Notes under the pieces: generated by a model | The model's input: only the letters and a program-made list of their open reading frames with translations | Databases searched by the model: none | What the model was told of the DNA's origin: nothing | Shown: positions 1-10,052 of the stretch, one piece after another | Layout of the letters: the number at the start of each line of letters is the position of its first letter | Numbering within the stretch: the first letter of the stretch is position 1 | Position numbers and translations under genes: made by a program | NCBI RefSeq assembly: GCF_000282515.1 | Contig: NZ_AKJD01000109.1 | Location: 1-52,535 of the forward strand | Length of the DNA: 52,535 nt | DNA from: Pseudomonas sp. GM80 | Lineage (GTDB): Bacteria > Pseudomonadota > Gammaproteobacteria > Pseudomonadales > Pseudomonadaceae | Direction: 5' to 3'

Positions 1-114
1 TTGTTTTGCCCGCAGGAAAGTTCTTACAGCATTCACGGACGCCGTCCGGCTGCTACAACCTGCCGACAATGCTAAGGTTCTGCCCTGGCTTTCGTACTTT
101 CCAAGGAATCCTTT

Positions 115-3100
115 ATGCCGGGCGCCCAGTCCCTCAACGCTGCATTCATGGTGGTCCAGAGCAATAGCCTGGACGAACTGCGCAGCCTTGTGATCAGCAT
201 AATGCGGCGTTATCCACTGGCGCCCCTGGAAAACGAAATAGCCCTCGTGCAAAGCAACGGCATTGCCCAATGGCTGAAATTGGCACTGGCCGAGGACCCC
301 GAAGACGACGACCTCGGTGGTTGCGGTATCGCTGCAGCAATTGATGTGCAGTTGCCCGGCAGTTTCATGTGGCAGCTCTACCGGATGGTTCTGGGTCGTG
401 AAGAGATTCCTGCCAAGTCCCTGCTCGATAAGGCCCCGCTGACCTGGCGTCTGATGCGCCTGCTCCCCCAGGTCATCGATCGCCCTCACTTTGAACCGTT
501 GCAGCGCTTTCTTACCCACGACACTGATTTGCGCAAGCGCTATCAGCTGTCCGAACGTCTGGCGGATCTCTTCGATCAATACCAGGTATACCGGGCGGAC
601 TGGCTTGAAGATTGGGCGGAAGGGCGACACCAGTTGCGCAATGTCAGAGGTGAAATAAAGCCACTACCTCCGACCAGCTGCTGGCAAGCCGAGTTATGGC
701 GAGCATTGCTGGGGGACGTCGGTGAACAAGGCATGGCGCAGAGCCGTGCCGGCGTCCATCAGCGGTTCATTGAGCGCATCAACAACCTCACCGAGGCGCC
801 GGCGGGCCTGCCCTCGCGAGTCATCGTTTTCGGAATCTCTTCGCTACCAGCCCAGGTACTCGAAGCGCTCGCAGGGCTTGCGCGTTTCAGTCAGGTTCTG
901 CTGTGCGTGCACAACCCTTGCCGTCACCACTGGGCCGATATCGTCGCCGACAAGGATTTGCTGCGTCACCAGTACAAACGGCAATCGCGCAAGAGTGGCA
1001 TGCCCGTTGTACTCGACCCGGACACAATGCATCAACACGCCCATCCGCTGTTGGCTGCCTGGGGCAAACAAGGTCGCGACTACATCAACCTGCTCGACAG
1101 TTATGATGATCCCAACAGCTATCGCGCGGCTTTTCGCGATGGGCGCATCGACCTGTTCAGTGACACGCAGCCAGGCAATCTGCTCAATCAACTGCAGAAT
1201 GACATCCTTGAGTTGCGTCCCCTCGACGAGACTCGCGATCATTGGCCGGCGGTTGATCTGGAACAGGACGATTCGATCCGCTTCCACATAGCCCACAGCG
1301 CTCAACGTGAAGTTGAAATCCTCCACGATCAGCTCCTGGCACGCTTCAGCGCCAACCCGGATCTGCGCCCGCGCGATGTCATCGTAATGGTTCCGGACGT
1401 CGACAGTTATGCCCCGCACATTCGCGCCGTTTTTGGTCAGCTTGATCGGCATGACCCGCGTTTCATTCCCTTCACACTGGCGGATCAGGGCCAGCGTGGT
1501 CGTGATCCCCTGTTGATCGCCGTCGAACACCTGCTCAAATTGCCAGACAGCCGCTTCCCGGTCAGTGAGATCCTCGACCTGCTTGATGTGCCTGCACTGC
1601 GTGCCCGTTTCGGTGTGGAAGAGCGCGATCTGCCGACGTTGCACCGCTGGATCGAAGGCGCGGGCGTGCGCTGGGGCATGAACGCCGAGCAACGTGCGGG
1701 CCTCGGATTACCTGAGGAGCTGGAGCAGAACAGTTGGCATTTCGGCATGCGCCGTATGCTGTTGGGGTACGCGGTCGGCAGCGCCGATGCCTGCGCGGGT
1801 ATTGAGCCCTATGACGAAATCGGTGGCCTCGACGCGGCATTGATCGGCCCGCTGGTGGCCTTGCTGGATGCGCTGGAACTCGCTCATCAGCAGCTCACAC
1901 AACCGACTCAACCCAAGGAGTGGGGCCAGCGCCTGCAAGCGCTGATGCAGTTGTTTTTCAAAGCCAGCAATGAGCACGACGATTATTTGCTGACCCAACT
2001 GGAAGAGCTTCGCGAAAACTGGCTGCAGACCTGTGAAGCGGTAGGTCTGGAGGATGCTCTGCCGCTCACCGTTGTACGTGAAGCCTGGCTCGCCGGACTG
2101 GATCAGGGTCGATTGTCTCAACGCTTTCTGGCCGGTGCGGTGAACTTTTGTACGCTGATGCCCATGCGCGCCATTCCGTTCAAACTGGTCTGTCTGCTGG
2201 GGATGAACGATGGTGATTACCCTCGCGCGCAACCGCCGCTGGACTTCGATCTGATGGGCAGCGACTACCGTCCGGGCGACCGCTCCCGACGTGAAGATGA
2301 CCGTTATCTCTTGCTCGAGGCGCTCCTGTCGGCGCGCCATCAGCTCTACATCAGTTGGGTAGGCCGCAGCATTCGCGACAACAGCGAGCGACCTGCTTCG
2401 GTGTTGATCGGCCAGTTGCGCGATCACCTCGCCAGCGGTTGGCGACTGCACGATGAAAGCCAGGACCTGTTGAGCGCAATGACTGAAGAGCATCCGCTGC
2501 AACCGTTCAGCGCACGCTATTTCCATGAAGGTGATCAGTTGTTCAGCTACGCCAGTGAATGGCAGGTCTTGCATCAACAGCCTGTGCCACAAACCAGCGG
2601 GCAGTTGCTCACACCTTATGTTCAGGAGGAACCGCTGAGCCTTGCTCTGTTGCAGGACTTCCTGCGTAACCCGGTACGGCATTTTTTCACTCAGCGACTC
2701 AAAGTCTATTTCGAGGCGGCCGAAGCGCCGCTGGCCGACGAAGAACCTTTCGTGCTGGACGCGTTGCAGCGCTATACGCTCAGCGACAGCCTGCTCGAAG
2801 CAGCGCTGCGGCAACCGGATAACGTCGATCAGGCCCTCGAAGCTCAGGCTCGACGTTTGCAAAACAGCGGCTTGCTGCCGATGGCAGGCTTTGGTGAATG
2901 CCTGCAACGCGAATTGATAGAACCACTGCCGGACTTGCTGCAGCGCTATCAACAGCTTTTGACGTTGTGGCCGACCCCGCTGACCAGCGCCATCCCGATC
3001 AATCTCGAGTTGCAGGGTGTACGTCTTGAAGGCTGGCTCTCAGGCCTGCATCAGCGCGCCGATGGCGGCGTGTTGTCAGTCACGACCATTCCCAACAGTA

Positions 3101-3567
3101 TCGGCTCGATCAAAAGCCGCAAATGGCATCGACTGACCAAGTCCTGGGTCAATCATCTGGTCGCCTGCGCCAGCGGACTTTCATTGAGCACCGCGCTGGT
3201 GGCCAGTGACGATACGCTGCTGCTGGAGCCCATGGCGCGAGACCGATCCGTGAGTTTGCTCGGCGATATGCTTCTCGCCTGGCAGGCGGGCATGCGTCAA
3301 CCATTGCCAATCGCAGTGAAGACCGCATTTGCCTGGCTGTCGCAGACCGACCCGCTCAAGGCCGAAACCGCTGCCCGTAAAGCCTACGAAGGTGACGGTC
3401 AGACCAGCGAAGGCGAGCGCCGCGAAAGCCCGGCGTTGTCCCGACAATATGCCAACTTTGATGCCCTGCTCGAAGACGAGACGTTCACCGGCTGGTGCGA
3501 CGCTTTGTATCGGCCTTTGTTTGAAGCGCCATGGCGCTCTTTGTCCAGTGAAGGGGCGCGCGCATGA
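115..3567 (+). CDS. recC: RecBCD exodeoxyribonuclease V, gamma subunit RecC
   Basis: RecC is the subunit of the RecBCD helicase-nuclease that splits the DNA duplex and scans for Chi during double-strand break repair. The 1150-residue product is close to the usual family length and begins with the family-typical N-terminus (VVQSNSLDELRSL). RecC proteins keep a helicase/nuclease-like fold without working catalytic motifs, which fits the absence of a Walker A motif here. The ATG at 115 is preceded by AAGGA with good spacing; an internal ATG at 148 has no better site. The stop overlaps the recB start as ATGA, so the genes are translationally coupled. Only 114 bases precede it in the window and no promoter is obvious there. 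Identity is secure from the recC-recB-recD order. Confidence 0.96.
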   Translation: MPGAQSLNAAFMVVQSNSLDELRSLVISIMRRYPLAPLENEIALVQSNGIAQWLKLALAEDPEDDDLGGCGIAAAIDVQLPGSFMWQLYRMVLGREEIPAKSLLDKAPLTWRLMRLLPQVIDRPHFEPLQRFLTHDTDLRKRYQLSERLADLFDQYQVYRADWLEDWAEGRHQLRNVRGEIKPLPPTSCWQAELWRALLGDVGEQGMAQSRAGVHQRFIERINNLTEAPAGLPSRVIVFGISSLPAQVLEALAGLARFSQVLLCVHNPCRHHWADIVADKDLLRHQYKRQSRKSGMPVVLDPDTMHQHAHPLLAAWGKQGRDYINLLDSYDDPNSYRAAFRDGRIDLFSDTQPGNLLNQLQNDILELRPLDETRDHWPAVDLEQDDSIRFHIAHSAQREVEILHDQLLARFSANPDLRPRDVIVMVPDVDSYAPHIRAVFGQLDRHDPRFIPFTLADQGQRGRDPLLIAVEHLLKLPDSRFPVSEILDLLDVPALRARFGVEERDLPTLHRWIEGAGVRWGMNAEQRAGLGLPEELEQNSWHFGMRRMLLGYAVGSADACAGIEPYDEIGGLDAALIGPLVALLDALELAHQQLTQPTQPKEWGQRLQALMQLFFKASNEHDDYLLTQLEELRENWLQTCEAVGLEDALPLTVVREAWLAGLDQGRLSQRFLAGAVNFCTLMPMRAIPFKLVCLLGMNDGDYPRAQPPLDFDLMGSDYRPGDRSRREDDRYLLLEALLSARHQLYISWVGRSIRDNSERPASVLIGQLRDHLASGWRLHDESQDLLSAMTEEHPLQPFSARYFHEGDQLFSYASEWQVLHQQPVPQTSGQLLTPYVQEEPLSLALLQDFLRNPVRHFFTQRLKVYFEAAEAPLADEEPFVLDALQRYTLSDSLLEAALRQPDNVDQALEAQARRLQNSGLLPMAGFGECLQRELIEPLPDLLQRYQQLLTLWPTPLTSAIPINLELQGVRLEGWLSGLHQRADGGVLSVTTIPNSIGSIKSRKWHRLTKSWVNHLVACASGLSLSTALVASDDTLLLEPMARDRSVSLLGDMLLAWQAGMRQPLPIAVKTAFAWLSQTDPLKAETAARKAYEGDGQTSEGERRESPALSRQYANFDALLEDETFTGWCDALYRPLFEAPWRSLSSEGARA

Positions 3568-6500
3568 GCAGCAAAACACCGCTCGCCCTAGCCTTCCCGC
3601 TGCGTGGCAGCCAGTTGATCGAAGCCAGCGCCGGCACCGGTAAAACCTTCACCATTTCTGCGCTCTATCTGCGGCTGATCCTGGGGCATGGCGGCGAATC
3701 GAGCGGGTTTGCCCGTGAATTGTTGCCGCCGCAGATCCTCGTGGTGACGTTCACCGATGCGGCGACCAAAGAACTGCGCGAGCGGATCCGTACACGCCTG
3801 GCCGAAGCCGCTCGCTACATGCGTGACGAAATCCCAGCGCCCGACGGCTTGATCGCTGAACTGCGCGATCAATTCGATCCTCAGCAATGGCCGGGATGCG
3901 CCAACCGACTGGATATCGCTGCGCAGTGGATGGATGAGGCCGCCGTCTCGACCATTCACAGTTGGTGTCAACGCATGCTGCGTGAGCATGCGTTCGACAG
4001 TGGCAGTCTGTTTACCCAATCCCTGGAAACCGATCACAGCGATTTGCTGGGCGAGGTGTTGCGCGATTATTGGCGGCTGTTCTGCTATCCGATGCACGGC
4101 GATGCGCTGAATTGGGTGCGCAGCAACTGGGGCGGGCCGGCGGCGTTGTTGCCTCGGGTACGCGGGCTGTTTGCCAGCGAACGTGACAGTGATGAAACCG
4201 AGTCTCCGGCCGAGCTGATCGAAGAATGTCTGCTGGAGCGTCGCGCGGCGTTGGTCGAGTTGAAAATGCCCTGGCGTCAGTGGGCGGACGAGTTGCTCGC
4301 CATCTGTCATCAGGGCGTTGCGAGCAAAACCGTCGACGGTCGCAAGATGCAGGCGCGTTATTTCGAACCGTGGTTCGAAAAGCTCAAGGCCTGGGCTGAA
4401 GACGAGACCCTCGAACAACTCGACATCGGCACTGGCTTCAGTCGGCTGACCCCCGACGGCATGGCGGAAGCCTGGAAGGGCCAGGCCCCGAGCCATCCGG
4501 GCCTGGATGCCATGCCCGGGCTCAAGTCGAGTCTCGATGCCTTGCCGACGCCCGACGCAGCTGTTTTGCAACACGCCGCCAAATGGGTCGGTGCGCGCTT
4601 CGAGGAAGAGAAGCGCCGTCGCGCTGAAATGGGTTTTGACGATATGTTGCTGCGCCTGGATGCGGCGCTGCAATCAGAGGGCGGCGAGCGTCTGGCGACG
4701 TTGATCCGCGAGCAGTTCCCGGTCGCGCTGATCGACGAATTCCAGGACACCGACCCGGTGCAGTACCGGATTTTCGAGAGCATCTACCGCATCGAAGACA
4801 ACAGCCCAGACACCGGCCTGTTCCTGATCGGCGATCCCAAGCAGGCGATCTACGCGTTTCGCGGTGCGGACATCTACACCTACCTGCGCGCGCGTCAGGC
4901 CACCACCGGCCGGCTGCATACGCTGGGCACCAACTTCCGCTCCAGCCACGGCATGGTCAAAGCGGTCAATCATGTTTTCGAACGCGCCGAGTCCCGAGAA
5001 CAGGGGCGCGGTGCGTTTTTGTTCCGGGAAAAAAACGGTGAGAATCCCGTGCCGTTTCAGCCGGTCGACTCACAAGGCCGCAAGGAAAAACTGCAGATTG
5101 CCGGGCAAGACGTTGCGGCGCTGAACGTCTGGCACTTGTCCTCTGATCAGCCACTCTCCGGCGCTGTCTATCGCCAACAATTGGCCGCAGCCTGCGCCAG
5201 TGAAATTACCGCGCTGCTCAACGGCGGACAAACCGCCAGCGCCGGATTCACTCAGGACGGTAAGGACTTCAGAGGGCTGCGGCCATCCGACATCGCGATC
5301 CTCGTCCGTGATGGCAAAGAGGCCCAGGCCGTGCGCGGTGAACTCGCCGCGCGCGGTGTACGCAGTGTCTATCTCTCCGACAAGGACTCGGTATTCGCCG
5401 CGCAAGAGGCCCACGACCTGCTGGCCTGGCTCAAGGCCTGTGCCGAACCGGATGTCGAGCGCTCGCTGAAAGCCGCACTGGCGTGCATCACCCTCAACCT
5501 GCCATTGGTTGAACTGGAGCGGCTGAATCAGGATGAGCGGGTCTGGGAAACCCGGGTCATGCAGTTCCGCGGCTATCGCGAACTGTGGCGCAAACAGGGC
5601 GTGTTGCCGATGCTGCGGCGTCTGCTGCATGACTTCCATTTGCCGCAGAGATTGATCGCGCGCACCGACGGTGAACGTGTGCTGACCAACCTTTTGCACC
5701 TGTCGGAGTTGATGCAGCAGGCCGCTGCGGAGCTTGATGGTGAGCAGGCGTTGATTCGTCATCTGGCCGAGCTGCTGGCGTTGTCCGGTCAAGCCGGCGA
5801 AGAGCAGATCCTGCGCCTGGAAAGTGACGAGCAGCTGGTCAAGGTCGTGACCATTCACAAATCGAAAGGCCTTGAGTACCCGTTGGTCTTCCTGCCCTTC
5901 ATCTGCTCGGCGAAACCGGTGGACGGCAGTCGTTTGCCGCTGCATTACCACGACGCAGCAGGCAAGGCGCATGTCAGCCTCAAGCCGACGGCCGAGTTGA
6001 TCGCGCAAGCCGATGACGAGCGCCTGGCTGAAGACCTGCGCCTTTTGTATGTCGCCCTGACCCGCGCGCAGCATGCCTGCTGGTTGGGCGTGACGGATCT
6101 CAAGCGAGGCAATAACAACAGCTCGGTGCTGCACCTTTCTGCGCTGGGCTATTTGCTGGGCGGCGGCGCATCGCTGGGTGAATCCAGCGGATTGCAGCGT
6201 TGGTTGCAAGACCTGCAACAGGACTGCCCGGCCATCAGCATCGGCGAGATGCCCGCGCCTGCCGACGAGCACTACCAGGCTCCGCGCAATGAGGCCATCC
6301 TCAGTGCCACGCTGCTGCCCAAGCGCAGGGCCAGCGAAAACTGGTGGATTGCGTCCTACAGTGCATTGCGCATCAGTGACGTGTTGAGTGTCGGCAGCGA
6401 TGAAGCCCCGGACAGTCCGCAAGCGCAAAAGCTGTTCGATGACGAACGCCTCGACCCGGATGCGCCGCGAGAAATCATTGCTGGCGGAGCGGACATCCAT

Positions 6501-7253
6501 CGCTTCCCTCGCGGCCCCAATCCGGGAACGTTTCTCCACGGTTTGCTCGAGTGGGCAGGGGATGATGGTTTTGCGGTTTCCCGTGAAGCGCTGGTCGACG
6601 CGATTGCCCGTCGCTGCAACCTGCGCGGCTGGGAAGGCTGGATCACGACCCTCAGTGACTGGTTGCAGCATCTGCTCAAATCGCCGTTGCCAGTCGGCAG
6701 CGGGCGAGTACCGGTGGTGCTTGAGCAACTCAAGCAATATCGCGTCGAGATGGAATTCTGGTTCGCCAGCCACAAGGTCGATGTGCTCAAACTCGACGAA
6801 CTCGTGCGCCAGCACACGCACAATGGTGTGGCCCGTGTGGCGGCGGAACCGGTGCAACTGAACGGCATGTTCAAAGGTTTTATCGACCTGACGTTTGAAC
6901 ACGATGGTCGTTATTACGTGGCCGACTACAAATCCAACTGGCTCGGCGTGGACGATCTGGCCTACACCGAGCAAGCCATGGAAAAGTCGATCCTCGATAA
7001 CCGCTACGACCTGCAGTACGTGCTGTACCTGCTGGCTTTGCATCGTCAGTTGAAGGCGCGACTGCCCGACTACGATTACGACCGGCATGTCGGTGGCGCG
7101 CTGTACCTGTTCCTGCGTGGCACGCGAGCCGACAGTCGCGGCGTGTATTTCGCCCGGCCGCCGCGCTCGTTGATCGAACGCCTGGACCGGATGTTCCAGG
7201 GCAAACCTGAACCCAAAGCCGAACCCGCATGGGAACAGGGAGTCCTGCTATGA
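3564..7253 (+). CDS. recB: RecBCD exodeoxyribonuclease V, beta subunit RecB
   Basis: RecB supplies the 3'-5' SF1 helicase and the single nuclease of RecBCD, and loads RecA after Chi. At 1229 residues it is near the usual length. Walker A is visible at residues 21-28 (ASAGTGKT), motif II as DEFQDTD, and a late helicase motif as TIHKSKGLEYP. The C-terminal nuclease domain holds GFIDL and, about 17 residues later, DYKSN, the acidic/lysine residues of RecB-family nucleases (around residue 1105-1130), so both activities look intact. The ATG overlaps the recC stop by four bases, and the stop overlaps the recD ATG in the same way. Confidence 0.97.
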   Translation: MSSKTPLALAFPLRGSQLIEASAGTGKTFTISALYLRLILGHGGESSGFARELLPPQILVVTFTDAATKELRERIRTRLAEAARYMRDEIPAPDGLIAELRDQFDPQQWPGCANRLDIAAQWMDEAAVSTIHSWCQRMLREHAFDSGSLFTQSLETDHSDLLGEVLRDYWRLFCYPMHGDALNWVRSNWGGPAALLPRVRGLFASERDSDETESPAELIEECLLERRAALVELKMPWRQWADELLAICHQGVASKTVDGRKMQARYFEPWFEKLKAWAEDETLEQLDIGTGFSRLTPDGMAEAWKGQAPSHPGLDAMPGLKSSLDALPTPDAAVLQHAAKWVGARFEEEKRRRAEMGFDDMLLRLDAALQSEGGERLATLIREQFPVALIDEFQDTDPVQYRIFESIYRIEDNSPDTGLFLIGDPKQAIYAFRGADIYTYLRARQATTGRLHTLGTNFRSSHGMVKAVNHVFERAESREQGRGAFLFREKNGENPVPFQPVDSQGRKEKLQIAGQDVAALNVWHLSSDQPLSGAVYRQQLAAACASEITALLNGGQTASAGFTQDGKDFRGLRPSDIAILVRDGKEAQAVRGELAARGVRSVYLSDKDSVFAAQEAHDLLAWLKACAEPDVERSLKAALACITLNLPLVELERLNQDERVWETRVMQFRGYRELWRKQGVLPMLRRLLHDFHLPQRLIARTDGERVLTNLLHLSELMQQAAAELDGEQALIRHLAELLALSGQAGEEQILRLESDEQLVKVVTIHKSKGLEYPLVFLPFICSAKPVDGSRLPLHYHDAAGKAHVSLKPTAELIAQADDERLAEDLRLLYVALTRAQHACWLGVTDLKRGNNNSSVLHLSALGYLLGGGASLGESSGLQRWLQDLQQDCPAISIGEMPAPADEHYQAPRNEAILSATLLPKRRASENWWIASYSALRISDVLSVGSDEAPDSPQAQKLFDDERLDPDAPREIIAGGADIHRFPRGPNPGTFLHGLLEWAGDDGFAVSREALVDAIARRCNLRGWEGWITTLSDWLQHLLKSPLPVGSGRVPVVLEQLKQYRVEMEFWFASHKVDVLKLDELVRQHTHNGVARVAAEPVQLNGMFKGFIDLTFEHDGRYYVADYKSNWLGVDDLAYTEQAMEKSILDNRYDLQYVLYLLALHRQLKARLPDYDYDRHVGGALYLFLRGTRADSRGVYFARPPRSLIERLDRMFQGKPEPKAEPAWEQGVLL

Positions 7254-9358
7254 GCCGTACCTTTGCCGATCTGCTGCCAACGCCTTTGACCGCCGATAGC
7301 CTGTCGACGCTCTCACCGCTGAGCAAAGCCGATGATTTGCTGTTGCTGCTCACGCGTTGGGTCGAGCGTGGCTGGCTGCGGGCGCTGGACAAGGCCTTGG
7401 TCGCGTTTCTTCACGAACTTGAGCCAGGCACTGATCCGCTGGTACTGCTCGCCGCAGCCCTGACCAGTCATCAACTCGGTCATGGCCACGTCTGCCTGGA
7501 TCTGTTCGAAACCCTCAAAGCCCCGGATTTCGCGCTGTCACTGCCACCCGAAGGCGATGTGCAAGGTGGCGTGTTGTTACTGCCCTCGCAATTGCTTGAA
7601 GCGCTTGATGGCGTGCATTGGTGCAAGGCCCTGGCGAGCAGCGATCTGGTCGCGCTGGCGGCCGATACCCGGCCAGCGGCGCAGCAGCGTCCGCTGGTGC
7701 TCTGCGGAAAACGCCTGTATCTACGGCGCTATTGGGCCTACGAACGGCGCATCGATACGGCGTTGCGCCAACGTCTCACCCAGGCCGAAGCGACGCCGGC
7801 TGATCTGTCGCAACGGCTGAATGAGTTGTTTGGCTCAGCCACGGCGGGTGAAGTCATCGACTGGCAGAAACTCGCCTGCGCCCTCGCCACGCGCGGCGCT
7901 TTCAGCATTGTGACGGGCGGTCCGGGCACCGGTAAAACCACCACCGTGGTGCGGTTGCTCGCGTTATTGCAGGCGCCGGCCGTCGAGGCCGGTCAGCCAC
8001 TGCGCATTCGTCTGGCCGCACCGACAGGCAAGGCCGCTGCGCGGTTGACCGAGTCCATCAGTCAACAGGTGCAGTCGCTGAAAGTCAGTGAAGAGGTGCG
8101 GGCGAAAATTCCCTGCGATGTGACCACGGTGCACCGTTTGTTAGGCAGCCGTCCCGGCACCCGGCACTTCCGTCACCATGCGGGCAACCGTTTGCCGCTG
8201 GATGTTCTGGTCGTCGACGAAGCTTCGATGATCGACCTGGAGATGATGGCCAACCTGCTTGACGCCTTGCCGCCTCATGCTCGGCTGGTGTTGCTGGGCG
8301 ACAAGGATCAACTGGCCTCGGTTGAGGCCGGCGCAGTGCTCGGCGATTTGTGTCGTGATGCCGAGAGTGGCTGGTACAGCCCGCAAACACGCCAGTGGCT
8401 GGAGTCGGTCAGCGGCGAATCCTTGCAGGACAGTGGTTTGCACGAAGACCTCGATGGTGCGCATCCGCTGGCACAACAAGTAGTGATGCTGCGTCACTCG
8501 CGGCGCTTCGGCGAAGGCAGTGGCATCGGTCAGCTGGCGCGGCGGGTCAATCAGCAGTTGCCGGACGAGGCGCGTCAGCTCCTCGCGGCCGGGCACTACG
8601 CCGATGTGTTTTCCCTCGCGCTCAAGGGTGAACACGATCATCACCTGGAGCGCTTGCTGCTTGAGGGCCATGGCGACGGCCCGCAGGGCTATCGACACTA
8701 TCTGAGCGTGCTGCGCGATCAGCGTCCGCCGCTGGGCAGACCGCTGGAACACCCGGACTGGATCAACTGGGCGCGTGAGGTCTTGCAGGCATTCGATACC
8801 TTCCAGTTGCTGTGTGCCGTGCGCAAAGGGCCGTGGGGCGTTGAAGGTTTGAATCAGCGCGTTACCGCCGCATTGCTCAAGGCGCGACTGATCGAAAACG
8901 ACCAGCAGTGGTACGAGGGCCGCCCGGTGCTGATGACCCGCAACGACTACGGCCTGGGCTTGATGAACGGCGATATCGGCATCGCCCTCAAGTTGCCCGA
9001 GCGCGAAGGGCCTGACGCTGGCAAAGCGGTGTTGCGCGTGGCGTTCCCGCGCAACGACGGGCAGGGCGGGGTGCGCTTTGTATTGCCGAGCCGGCTCAAC
9101 GATGTCGAAACCGTCTACGCCATGACCGTGCACAAATCCCAGGGCTCCGAGTTCGCCCACACCGCGCTGATCTTGCCGGACGCCTTGAATCCGGTGCTGA
9201 CCAAAGAGCTGATCTACACCGGCATCACGCGCGCCAAGCATTGGTTCACCTTGATCGAGCCCCGCGCCGGGGTGTTTGAGGAAGCGGTGTTACGCAAGGT
9301 CAAACGCCTGAGCGGCCTGATGCTGGAACTGGAGGAAGGCGTCGAGCCTCAGCAGTGA
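7250..9358 (+). CDS. recD: RecBCD exodeoxyribonuclease V, alpha subunit RecD
   Basis: RecD is the 5'-3' SF1B helicase of RecBCD. The 702-residue product has Walker A (GGPGTGKTTT) near residue 222, the DEASM motif II and a C-terminal helicase motif (TVHKSQGSEF), all intact. The start is taken as the ATG at 7250, which overlaps the recB stop as ATGA and follows a purine-rich GGAACAGGGAG. An in-frame ATG at 7229 would sit inside recB and lacks this geometry. recC, recB and recD form one transcription unit with no gaps. Confidence 0.96.
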   Translation: MSRTFADLLPTPLTADSLSTLSPLSKADDLLLLLTRWVERGWLRALDKALVAFLHELEPGTDPLVLLAAALTSHQLGHGHVCLDLFETLKAPDFALSLPPEGDVQGGVLLLPSQLLEALDGVHWCKALASSDLVALAADTRPAAQQRPLVLCGKRLYLRRYWAYERRIDTALRQRLTQAEATPADLSQRLNELFGSATAGEVIDWQKLACALATRGAFSIVTGGPGTGKTTTVVRLLALLQAPAVEAGQPLRIRLAAPTGKAAARLTESISQQVQSLKVSEEVRAKIPCDVTTVHRLLGSRPGTRHFRHHAGNRLPLDVLVVDEASMIDLEMMANLLDALPPHARLVLLGDKDQLASVEAGAVLGDLCRDAESGWYSPQTRQWLESVSGESLQDSGLHEDLDGAHPLAQQVVMLRHSRRFGEGSGIGQLARRVNQQLPDEARQLLAAGHYADVFSLALKGEHDHHLERLLLEGHGDGPQGYRHYLSVLRDQRPPLGRPLEHPDWINWAREVLQAFDTFQLLCAVRKGPWGVEGLNQRVTAALLKARLIENDQQWYEGRPVLMTRNDYGLGLMNGDIGIALKLPEREGPDAGKAVLRVAFPRNDGQGGVRFVLPSRLNDVETVYAMTVHKSQGSEFAHTALILPDALNPVLTKELIYTGITRAKHWFTLIEPRAGVFEEAVLRKVKRLSGLMLELEEGVEPQQ

Positions 9359-9384
9359 AAACGCGCGGGGCCGGCGACGATTAT

Positions 9385-9398
9385 TGACCAACCGGTCA
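9385..9398. promoter_or_regulatory. Palindromic site upstream of yfiR
   Basis: TGACCAACCGGTCA has perfect 5-base arms around a 4-base centre. It lies 79 bases before the yfiR ATG, in the only gap between recD and yfiR. Its form resembles operators of TetR-type repressors, but no such gene is in the window. An extended -10-like TGTGCTATCGT lies downstream. Function is inferred. Confidence 0.4.
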
Positions 9399-9476
9399 GT
9401 GGTCGGCGCCTCGCTGGCGTTTAGCCGCTGTGCTATCGTTGCGGCATCATTTCGATAGATCCAAGAGAATCCCTGC

Positions 9477-10052
9477 ATGAAGGTGTCTGTCTGGGCGACA
9501 GGGCGCGTAGTTGGCTGCCAACACGCGTTGCTTGGCGCTCTGCTCTGGTTGTTGACGGGCTTAGCCGTCGCGCAATCACAAGCGCCGACAGGCATGGCCG
9601 AACAACGTGCCAAATCTGTCACGCAGGTGGTTCTTGGCATCCTCAGCTATGCGCGCTGGCCGGTCGAACCTGCGCAGTTGCGTCTGTGCATCGTCGGCCC
9701 CACCGAATACACCGATGACCTGGTCAAAGGCACCACGCAGGCGACCGGTCGCCCGGTCATCGTGCGTCGGCTGTTGGCCGATAACCCGGCCATCGTCAGT
9801 GAATGCGATGCGGTGTACATCGGCAAACTCACCTCGGATGAACGCAGTCGCCTGTTCGCCTCGCTGATCGGCCACCCGGTGCTGAGCATCAGCGAAGGCG
9901 ACGATCAGTGCACGGTCGGCAGTCTGTTCTGCTTGCGCGTGGGCGACGATCAAGTGTCCTTCGAGGTCAATCTCGACTCCGTTGCCCGCAGCGGCGTACG
10001 CATTCATCCAAGCGTGCTGCAGTTGTCGCGTCGCAAACCGGCGGCACCATGA
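9477..10052 (+). CDS. yfiR: YfiR, periplasmic inhibitor of the diguanylate cyclase YfiN
   Basis: YfiR is the periplasmic repressor of the YfiBNR (TpbB) signalling system, which senses envelope redox or peptidoglycan stress and releases c-di-GMP synthesis. The 191-residue product has an N-terminal signal peptide (hydrophobic run about residues 17-31, cleavage near AVA-QS). Cysteines fall at 71, 110, 145 and 152, the positions known from P. aeruginosa YfiR, where they form two disulfides. The stop overlaps the yfiN ATG as ATGA. The gene order yfiR-yfiN-yfiB confirms the call. Confidence 0.93.
   Translation: MKVSVWATGRVVGCQHALLGALLWLLTGLAVAQSQAPTGMAEQRAKSVTQVVLGILSYARWPVEPAQLRLCIVGPTEYTDDLVKGTTQATGRPVIVRRLLADNPAIVSECDAVYIGKLTSDERSRLFASLIGHPVLSISEGDDQCTVGSLFCLRVGDDQVSFEVNLDSVARSGVRIHPSVLQLSRRKPAAP

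Noticed and set aside
5070..7088. 672-residue minus-strand open frame within recB
   Set aside because: Antisense shadow of recB, whose helicase and nuclease motifs lie on the plus strand.
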